Shown in pieces: positions 1-4,848 of a DNA stretch of 6,399 nt. Both the position numbers and the translations under genes were made by a program. The notes under the pieces were generated by a model. That model saw only the letters and a program-made list of their open reading frames with translations. It did no database searches and was not told the DNA's origin. The stretch's first letter is position 1, and the number at the start of each line of letters is the position of its first letter. The stretch is from the NCBI GenBank assembly GCA_002327785.1, contig DCUI01000225.1:1-6399 (forward strand), read 5' to 3'. The DNA is from Phycisphaerales bacterium UBA2218 (GTDB lineage Bacteria; Planctomycetota; Phycisphaerae; Sedimentisphaerales; Anaerobacaceae).

Positions 1-258
1 TTTTCAGTTGTTGCCAGTTAGCAACACGGATTCCCAAGAACGCAGATTCCCGGCGGGAAGGCTGTGCATAGCACACCATGTCACCGTTCATTGACAAGTG
101 CATAGAAGCCTCGAGGGTCAACCCGTATTTCAATTCTCGGCAGATATCTCGCGTATCTGAGTCGTTAACTCCTGGTGTTAACCTGGAATTAACAAAGGCT
201 TGATTGTTGTATCAATGTTGTACAGGCCGGCAGTCGAGGCGCCACGGAAGACTCCGCG
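1..258. other. Left flank downstream of the two-component operon, no proven gene
   Basis: This stretch follows the stop of the histidine kinase gene. It contains small inverted repeats at 10-25 (GTTGC/GCAAC), 47-59 (TTCCC/GGGAA) and 63-75 (TGTGC/GCACA), plus an AT-rich 5-bp hairpin at 200-215 (TTGAT/ATCAA). None has the strong stem and T-run of a convincing terminator for leftward transcription. On the minus strand one frame is open from 211 to the left edge. An ATG at 101-103 in that frame is preceded by GAGG five bases upstream and would encode a protein beginning MHLSMNGDMVCYAQ. About 70 open codons is not enough to call a gene, and I recognise no family. Confidence 0.3.
164..193. promoter_or_regulatory. 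Cluster of three TTAAC boxes, possible regulator binding site
   Basis: GTTAAC occurs at 164-169 and 177-182 and ATTAAC at 188-193, giving spacings of 13 and 11 bases. OmpR/PhoB-family regulators are known to bind tandem repeats about one helical turn apart, and such a regulator is encoded in this operon. A fourth GTTAAC lies at 2587-2592 upstream of the regulator gene. I saw no further TTAAC inside the genes of the window. That this is the binding site of the local regulator is inference from repeat spacing and placement. Confidence 0.3.
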
Positions 259-1695
259 TCACCTGGCAGCTCCCGCAGACCGCAGGCGAGGCAGTTGAAT
301 GACGACCGACGTGCCGGTCTGTGAATCCGAGGTGATTGAGATATGCCCGTGGTGCCGCTGAACGATCTGGCGGGCGATAGCCAGCCCGAGGCCCGTACCG
401 CCGCAGGTTTGAGATCGCGAAGGATCGACCCGATAGAAACGATCGAACAGGTGGGGGAGGTGTTCCGGCGGGATTGAACCTCCGTCGTCATGTACACGGG
501 CAGTCACCCACGCCCCCGGCCCATCCTCCAGGGTGATGCGGACGACCCCCTTGGGAGGGCCGTATCGCAGCGCGTTGTCCACAAGATTGCTGAAAAGCTG
601 TCGCAGTTCCGTTTCATCCCCTTGAACGGAGGCTGCGGCCCCACTGACGTAGATCTCGCTCGCTCCCTGCTGTGCGGCACGATTGTCGAACACCTCTGTG
701 AGGGATTCCAGCAGAATGTCCAGGCGGACTTCCGCCGCATTGGAGACCTCGTCCACGGCATCCAGCCTCGCCAGGGTGAGCAATTGGCCCACCAGTCGTT
801 CCATACGCTCGATATCCTGGAGCGCGTCATCCACACCCTCTTCATACTCCGCAGCCTGTCGAGGCTGCATGCGCAGGCTCTGGAGCGTGCTTTTCGCGAT
901 AGCCAGAGGCGTGCGCAATTCGTGTGCGGAATCCGCGGTGAGTTGCTCCTGCTGTCGCATGGCTTTGTCCAGGCGCACGAGCATCCCATCCAGCGCTGTC
1001 TTGAAGGGCCGCAACTCGATGGGGACATCACCCATGACTCGGTTCTCCTGCCATAGACTGCGATGCGTGATCTGCTCCAACTGCCTACCAGCATAGGCAA
1101 TCGGCCGCAATCCCCAGGAGATGATCATCGGCACCAGCAGCAAAGCAAGGAGGGTGACGGAGCCGCCCAGCAGCAGCAGGAGACGCAGGAATTCCCCTAA
1201 CTCGTGATAGACATACCCGCTGGAGCGAGCCACAAGGATGTTCACAACCTGTTGTTGCCCTGCATAGCGCATCCAAATGGCTCGGAACGTGCCCAATCCC
1301 ACCTCGTCTGTAATGCTGAACAGACTGAGTGCATCCACGTCAGGCCGCTCTTTCGCCGGTGGCCGAAGAAGCAATTGCATGAACGGATCGTCGGGCGGGT
1401 CGCTGACAAACATGTCTTCATTGTTCTGCTCTACCCAGATCCGATATCGGGCATGATAGTTGGAATCGCCGCGCCCCGTGATGGCCTGCAACTCGGCTTC
1501 GCGGTGCTCTCTGGTGTCCTGTTCATCGAGTTCGGCTCGGACTCCTTCCCCCATGGCTCTGAGTGTCGCATCGATGTTTCTCAGCAACGACTCCTCGAAT
1601 TCAATGTAGGCCGCGACGGACAGGACCGTGATGATGACCAGCGTCAAAAGCGACATCATCAATGACAGTTGTATTCTGATTGACAGGCACTTCAC
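259..1695 (-). CDS. Membrane sensor histidine kinase of a two-component system
   Basis: This 478-residue inner-membrane kinase should autophosphorylate and pass phosphate to the adjacent response regulator. A first membrane segment lies at about residues 11-31, an extracytoplasmic sensor region at about 32-168, and a second membrane segment at about 170-194. A HAMP linker follows to about 250 (Pro198). The dimerisation/phosphoacceptor helix carries SAHELRTPL with His258. The ATPase domain has the N box (NLVDNALRY, Asn374), an F box (LFDRFYR) and the G2 box GGTGLGLAI (432-440). The G1 box reads DDGGSIPPE, so the last Gly of DxGxG is Ser407. The sensor region is not a PAS or Cache domain that I recognise. 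Its YRIW...SDP stretch is reminiscent of QseC/CusS-type sensors, so metal or envelope sensing is possible but unproven. The start codon overlaps the regulator stop by 4 bases (ATGA), implying translational coupling. Confidence 0.95.
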   Translation of the reverse strand: MKCLSIRIQLSLMMSLLTLVIITVLSVAAYIEFEESLLRNIDATLRAMGEGVRAELDEQDTREHREAELQAITGRGDSNYHARYRIWVEQNNEDMFVSDPPDDPFMQLLLRPPAKERPDVDALSLFSITDEVGLGTFRAIWMRYAGQQQVVNILVARSSGYVYHELGEFLRLLLLLGGSVTLLALLLVPMIISWGLRPIAYAGRQLEQITHRSLWQENRVMGDVPIELRPFKTALDGMLVRLDKAMRQQEQLTADSAHELRTPLAIAKSTLQSLRMQPRQAAEYEEGVDDALQDIERMERLVGQLLTLARLDAVDEVSNAAEVRLDILLESLTEVFDNRAAQQGASEIYVSGAAASVQGDETELRQLFSNLVDNALRYGPPKGVVRITLEDGPGAWVTARVHDDGGSIPPEHLPHLFDRFYRVDPSRSQTCGGTGLGLAIARQIVQRHHGHISITSDSQTGTSVVIQLPRLRSAGAAR

Positions 1696-2372
1696 ACCGG
1701 CGTCTCCCGGATCACGTATCCCAAGCCTCGAATGGTTTGAATCAAGGTGCCTGGAGAGCCCGCGTCCAGCTTTTTTCGCAGGGTGGAGATATGTACCTCG
1801 ATGACGTTTGAGAACGTCTCGGCGTTGAAGTCATAGAGGTGCTCAAGGATCTCCGCCCTGCTGACCACCTGCCCCGCACGCAGCGCCAGGTATTCCAGGA
1901 GACGATACTCCATGGCTCGCAGCGGGATCGGCCGTCCCCGCAGAGTCACGACGCGGCTGGAGATGTCGACCGCCAGCTCACCAACGCGTACAACCGGATC
2001 GGGACGGTCGTAGGTCCGACGCACCAGCGCCCTGCATCGAGCCAGGAACTCACCCATATCGAAGGGCTTTGTCATGTAGTCGTCGCTGCCTGTGTCCAGG
2101 CCTTGGACGATGTCCTGCGCGCTATCCCTGGCTGTGAGGATGAGCACCGGGACCCGGTTGCCTCGCCGGCGCAGGTCCCGGAGGATCTCCAGCCCGCCCA
2201 CTTTTGGCAGCATTAAATCGAGCACGACCAGGTCATAGGGATTCGAGAGGGCCTGGTGCCGGCCGTCCTCGCCGTCGGTGGAGATGTCCACCGCGTACGA
2301 TGCCGTTTCTCGGAGTGCCTTGGCGATGTTCCTCGCGAGTCTCGCCTCATCTTCGACAATCAATACTCTCAT
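1692..2372 (-). CDS. OmpR/PhoB-family response regulator
   Basis: This is a 226-residue cytoplasmic transcription regulator, the usual length for the family. The receiver domain (about 1-118) starts MRVLIVEDE with the acidic pair at 7-8. It has the phosphoacceptor Asp52 in LDLMLP, the switch Thr80 and the conserved Lys102 in TKPFD. A winged-helix DNA-binding domain (about 128-222) ends in the typical TIRGLGYVIRE. An in-frame ATG at 2453 would add 27 residues with no family counterpart. That ATG overlaps a candidate -10 box, so a transcript from that promoter would start inside the extension. I therefore chose the ATG at 2372, although its ribosome site (TTGGA) is weak. It is the first gene of the operon with the histidine kinase, its likely phosphodonor. 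Target genes are unknown; autoregulation is common in the family. Confidence 0.93.
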   Translation of the reverse strand: MRVLIVEDEARLARNIAKALRETASYAVDISTDGEDGRHQALSNPYDLVVLDLMLPKVGGLEILRDLRRRGNRVPVLILTARDSAQDIVQGLDTGSDDYMTKPFDMGEFLARCRALVRRTYDRPDPVVRVGELAVDISSRVVTLRGRPIPLRAMEYRLLEYLALRAGQVVSRAEILEHLYDFNAETFSNVIEVHISTLRKKLDAGSPGTLIQTIRGLGYVIRETPV

Positions 2373-2451
2373 ATTCCAACCGTCAAGTCGGCACGCCCAT
2401 AAGCTCTGTTCTCGGATCCATGCTGCCTGATTTCCGTGTCCAGACCCGTTC

Positions 2452-2479
2452 ATTGTACCTGTTTTGCAGAGATGTGCAA
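2452..2479 (-). promoter_or_regulatory. Candidate sigma70-like promoter of the regulator-kinase operon
   Basis: Read on the minus strand, TACAAT (2452-2457, five of six matches to TATAAT) lies 16 bases downstream of TTGCAC (2474-2479), which is a poor -35 with only TTG matching in position. Transcription would begin near 2445 and leave a leader of about 70 bases before the start at 2372. A perfect TTGACA also exists on this strand at 2556-2561, but only TACCCG-like hexamers follow at usable spacing, so it is less likely to be the -35. Confidence 0.35.
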
Positions 2480-2551
2480 CGGCAGAGACGTGCGAGAGAG
2501 GCTGCGGTCCAATGGTGACGGACCGGAATTCCGGGTAGGCAGCGTTTGTTC

Positions 2552-2572
2552 GCGGTTGTCAATTCGAACCGC
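2552..2572. promoter_or_regulatory. GCGGTT-N9-AACCGC inverted repeat in the divergent gap
   Basis: A perfect 6-bp dyad, GCGGTT (2552-2557) and AACCGC (2567-2572), surrounds GTCAATTCG. It lies between the leftward regulator gene and the rightward kinase-like gene, a common place for an operator. The left arm runs into TTGTCA (2556-2561), a possible rightward -35 element followed 17 bases later by the weak hexamer CATGTT (2579-2584). A palindromic CGTTAACG follows at 2586-2593. It could act as a dimeric repressor site or simply be a small RNA hairpin. No binding protein can be named. Confidence 0.3.
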
Positions 2573-2641
2573 CTATTTCATGTTCCGTTAACGTTCGGCC
2601 AGTACTCTCTGCTGGATAGACGGTTGGAGTCGGTCGGGACA

Positions 2642-3538
2642 ATGCCCTGGCGAGCATCCGCTGACGGCCAGCGTGATGGGCTCGCCTCTGATACCGACAA
2701 GGCCGTTTATGGTGTGCAGGCGAATGCAGATAGGGAACAGGGTTTGCGATTTGTCGTCAACGATTTGAAGTGGAATGTGCACGTGGGGCTGGAGGATGCG
2801 CCCGGGGCGCGGGTTTTCTCGAGTCTGGACCGTGTCTTTGAATTGAACGGACCGCAGGTGTCGTCGGGCGTGTTCTGCCATGTGATCAAGTGGTGCGTTG
2901 CCGGTCGAAAGTATTACGTCAAACGCTATCGTCCTCAAGGCAAGCACTTCCGGAAAGCATTCAGCCGGGACCGGTCTGACATCGAATGCCGCAACCTGAC
3001 CTACTTCGCCCAGATGGGCATCCCCGTTCCGAAGGTTGTCGCCGAGGGCAGCCAGCGCAGTCTGGGACTCCTGCGGCGCGGGGCGATTGTTACCGAAGAG
3101 GTTCCCCGGTCTGTGGATTTGCAGACCCTGATTCGCACGCGGCCCGATTTGTTCCGCGATCCGGAATGGCGGTCTCGCGTTATGGGGTCGTTGGCGGACC
3201 ATGTGCGCCGACTCCACGAGGATGGGTTTACTCACAGGGACCTGAAATGGCGCAATATCCTGGTGACGGCGGAGGAACCGCCCCGCGTGTTCCTTCTGGA
3301 TTGCCCCAGTGGAAGACACACGTCGCGATTGTGGCGCAAGCATTTCATAGTGAAAGATCTCGCCCTGCTCGACCGGTCGGCGAGGGAATGTCTCTCGCGA
3401 ACGACGCGCCTTCGCTTTTACCTTCGGTATCGATGTCAGACTCGTCTGCGCCGGGAGGACAGGCAACTTGTCGCTCGAATCATGGGTTTTCAATTCCGAC
3501 ACAGAGGGGCATTCTCTCACCACCCGCCGACCCTGTAG
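2642..3538 (+). CDS. Kdo/WaaP-type (lipopolysaccharide kinase-like) protein kinase-fold enzyme
   Basis: The product is about 299 residues from the ATG at 2642. It has a protein-kinase-like fold related to the Kdo/WaaP/InaA group that phosphorylates lipopolysaccharide core sugars. Visible elements are an ATP-anchoring Lys in YYVKRY (Lys94), a likely helix-C Glu (Glu115) followed by an AQMGIPVPKV stretch typical of the family, and the catalytic loop HRDLKWRNIL (Asp200, Asn205). A metal-binding LLDCPSG replaces DFG (Asp220). There is no signal peptide or membrane segment, and the C-terminus is Arg-rich, which would suit work at the inner membrane face. The start is uncertain. A TTG at 2546 would add 32 residues but lies upstream of the possible promoter, while the ATG at 2642 has GGAG 13 bases upstream. 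The methyltransferase gene follows immediately. The actual acceptor, sugar, lipid or protein, is unknown. Confidence 0.8.
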   Translation: MPWRASADGQRDGLASDTDKAVYGVQANADREQGLRFVVNDLKWNVHVGLEDAPGARVFSSLDRVFELNGPQVSSGVFCHVIKWCVAGRKYYVKRYRPQGKHFRKAFSRDRSDIECRNLTYFAQMGIPVPKVVAEGSQRSLGLLRRGAIVTEEVPRSVDLQTLIRTRPDLFRDPEWRSRVMGSLADHVRRLHEDGFTHRDLKWRNILVTAEEPPRVFLLDCPSGRHTSRLWRKHFIVKDLALLDRSARECLSRTTRLRFYLRYRCQTRLRREDRQLVARIMGFQFRHRGAFSHHPPTL

Positions 3539-3541
3539 CAG

Positions 3542-4411
3542 ATGAGACCCCCGATGACCCAGGATAGGAATAACACTGTTTCTGCTTCCGTAATGGAGCT
3601 GATGAGGTGCCCCCACTGCCGCGGGGATCTGGCGCGAGAAGGAAGGGACCTGATCTGCAGGGGCTGCGCTCGCCGCTACGAATTGCACGACGGCATCCCC
3701 CTGCTGGCTCAGTCGGGATCGAGCGAGCAGTGGGGCAGCCCATCCGACGGTGTGACCAGCGTTGCCTATCAGGGAAGTTTCCAGAAATCCGGTATCGGGG
3801 AACGATATCGGTGGAGATATCAGCGGCGGTGGTTCAAGCGGTGCACGACCCGCCGTGAAATCGGACGTATCGAGCGTCTGCTGGCGTCCCAGCCCCGATG
3901 TGGCCGCCTGCTCGACATTCCCTGTGGCGGGGGACGGGTCAGCGGCCCCTTTGCGGCAGCGACTGATCTCCTGCTCCAGGCGGATCTGAGCCTGGATCAG
4001 ATCCTCATGGCCCGCCGAATCATGGGCTCGCAAGGGCGTGTCGTGTGGTTCACGGCCTCGGCCTTCATGATCCCGTTGAAGGATGGTGCTGTCGATGGTG
4101 TCATCTGCAACCGATTGATGCATCACTTGCCGCCCGGGGTTGAGCAGGAACGAGCGATCCACGAACTGCTGCGGGTATCCGCCCGCTTTGTCATTGTGTC
4201 CTACTATGATCATGATTCCTTCAAGAGCCTGGGGCGTCGTATCCGTGGCAGACATCGCGGTCATACTTTGCGTCGCAGAGATCTTCGGGCCCTGGCGGAG
4301 CGAGGTGGAGCTTTTGTCGAGGTCGATGTCCCGCTGTGGTGTGGCGGCTCTCGTCTTCGTTACGCGCTGCTTCGGAAATCCATTGGCCCACCCACGGCGC
4401 CGGACCCGTAA
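3542..4411 (+). CDS. Class I SAM-dependent methyltransferase with N-terminal zinc ribbon
   Basis: This 289-residue predicted cytoplasmic enzyme transfers a methyl group from S-adenosylmethionine to an unknown acceptor. Residues 18-55 form a Trm112-like zinc ribbon, with CPHC (Cys23, Cys26) and CRGC (Cys39, Cys42) followed by YELHDGIPLL. The Rossmann-fold domain shows motif I, LLDIPCGGGRV (123-133), a strand ending in Asp148 that probably binds the ribose, and DGAVDGVICNRLMHHLP (181-197), typical of Methyltransf_11/25 proteins. The gene begins three bases after the stop of the kinase-like gene, in the same frame. I see no Shine-Dalgarno sequence there, so reinitiation by terminating ribosomes is likely. 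Downstream in-frame ATGs at 3593 and 3602 (the latter just after GGAG) are alternative starts that keep the zinc ribbon. The tight pairing suggests both enzymes act on one envelope molecule, but the substrate is not visible. Confidence 0.87.
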   Translation: MRPPMTQDRNNTVSASVMELMRCPHCRGDLAREGRDLICRGCARRYELHDGIPLLAQSGSSEQWGSPSDGVTSVAYQGSFQKSGIGERYRWRYQRRWFKRCTTRREIGRIERLLASQPRCGRLLDIPCGGGRVSGPFAAATDLLLQADLSLDQILMARRIMGSQGRVVWFTASAFMIPLKDGAVDGVICNRLMHHLPPGVEQERAIHELLRVSARFVIVSYYDHDSFKSLGRRIRGRHRGHTLRRRDLRALAERGGAFVEVDVPLWCGGSRLRYALLRKSIGPPTAPDP

Positions 4412-4440
4412 GCGGACCCGGTCCGACCAGCACATGACTT

Positions 4441-4460
4441 CAAGGGGGCAGCCCTTGTTT
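4441..4460 (+). terminator. Candidate intrinsic terminator after the kinase-methyltransferase pair
   Basis: CAAGGG (4441-4446) pairs with CCCTTG (4452-4457) around the 5-base loop GGCAG, and the T-rich run TTGTTT covers 4455-4460. It lies about 30 bases past the methyltransferase stop, the expected place. The stem is only 6 bp and the T-tract is interrupted by G and C, so termination may be partial or Rho-assisted. Confidence 0.4.
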
Positions 4461-4770
4461 CAGTCTTTTGCGGATATTCCGCCTATCCGAGCAGACAAAT
4501 CCTCGCGCCGCGAAACAACCTGTGCCAACAGGTTCTCTTTGATTTTTCACCATGGTTCTTTGAACGCGGCCCTCCGGGCAGGCAGCTTCGACGACGAACC
4601 AGTCGGATATTCGTGGATTGGTCCGACAGGGCCGAACCCGAGCCAACCGGGAAATGTTTCGCCGAGAGTCCGGCGTTCCCTATCTTCTACGAACGAGCAA
4701 CGCAAGGTCCCGTAATGCCCAGCCTGCCGACATGACAGCCGCAGTCGCGGAACTTCGCATAAACAGCAGG

Positions 4771-4799
4771 TTGTCAATCCGAAGGGCGCGCGGTACAGT
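4771..4799 (+). promoter_or_regulatory. Candidate sigma70-like promoter of the M14-like gene
   Basis: TTGTCA (4771-4776, five of six matches to TTGACA) is separated by exactly 17 bases from TACAGT (4794-4799, four of six matches to TATAAT). Transcription would start near 4806, leaving a leader of about 43 bases that contains the ribosome site. GGTTGTCAATCCGAA, covering the -35 element, differs at one base from the sequence at 2554-2568 upstream of the kinase-like gene. This could reflect a shared regulatory element or chance. Confidence 0.4.
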
Positions 4800-4835
4800 G
4801 ACCTTCCTCTTGAAGTGACCGCTGGGGCATTTTGT

Positions 4836-4841
4836 AAAGGA
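4836..4841 (+). promoter_or_regulatory. Ribosome binding site deciding a GTG start
   Basis: AAAGGA lies seven bases before the GTG at 4849-4851. The following TGATC extends its resemblance to the anti-Shine-Dalgarno complement. The nearer ATG at 4841-4843 is followed by TGA after two codons, so it cannot be the start. The GTG frame opens directly into a signal peptide, which supports this choice. Confidence 0.6.
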
Positions 4842-4848
4842 TGATCGC

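Larger units (their letters stand above)
4412..4848. other. Intergenic region without a supported gene
   Basis: This stretch lies between the methyltransferase stop and the M14-like gene. It holds a GC-rich dyad at 4413-4425 (CGGACC/GGTCCG), a candidate terminator at 4441-4460, a GCGGA-TAT-TCCGC hairpin at 4470-4482, a 6-bp inverted repeat at 4602-4607/4622-4627 (GTCGGA/TCCGAC), and a promoter and ribosome site near its right end. Small frames exist on both strands (minus 4440-4646, plus 4618-4818). Their products are Arg- and Pro-rich or unlike any family I know, and I see no good ribosome site, so I do not call them genes. A decayed gene remnant cannot be excluded. Confidence 0.5.

Noticed and set aside
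1..75. Three small hairpins considered as a repeat array or attachment site
   Set aside because: The stems are 5 bp, unrelated in sequence, and lack regular spacing or flanking duplications.
200..215. TTGAT/ATCAA hairpin considered as a terminator of the leftward operon
   Set aside because: The stem is short and AT-rich, and the following minus-strand sequence (GCCTTTGTT) is not a real T-tract.
490..1056. A plus-strand open frame opposite the histidine kinase
   Set aside because: It lies in antisense codon register to a kinase with clear H, N, F and G2 boxes, and its own product matches nothing.
2373..2453. N-terminal extension of the response regulator from an ATG at 2453
   Set aside because: The receiver domain canonically starts at MRVLIVEDE, and the extended ATG overlaps a candidate -10 box, so the extension would probably not be transcribed from that promoter.
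2546..2641. Extension of the kinase-like protein from a TTG at 2546
   Set aside because: The extra 32 residues show no family feature, the codon is a rare start, and the possible promoter and dyad lie downstream of it. It is not fully excluded.
2588..4435. A 615-codon open frame on the minus strand opposite the kinase and methyltransferase genes
   Set aside because: It is in exact antisense codon register with both genes, so its stops could only arise from sense TTA, CTA or TCA codons, which are rare in GC-rich genes. Its product has no recognisable domain, whereas both sense genes do.
4440..4646. A 68-codon minus-strand frame in the intergenic region
   Set aside because: No ribosome site or recognisable domain; the length is within chance expectation for GC-rich DNA.
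4618..4818. A 66-codon plus-strand frame upstream of the M14-like gene
   Set aside because: Arg/Ser-rich product with no known similarity; it overlaps the candidate promoter of the next gene.
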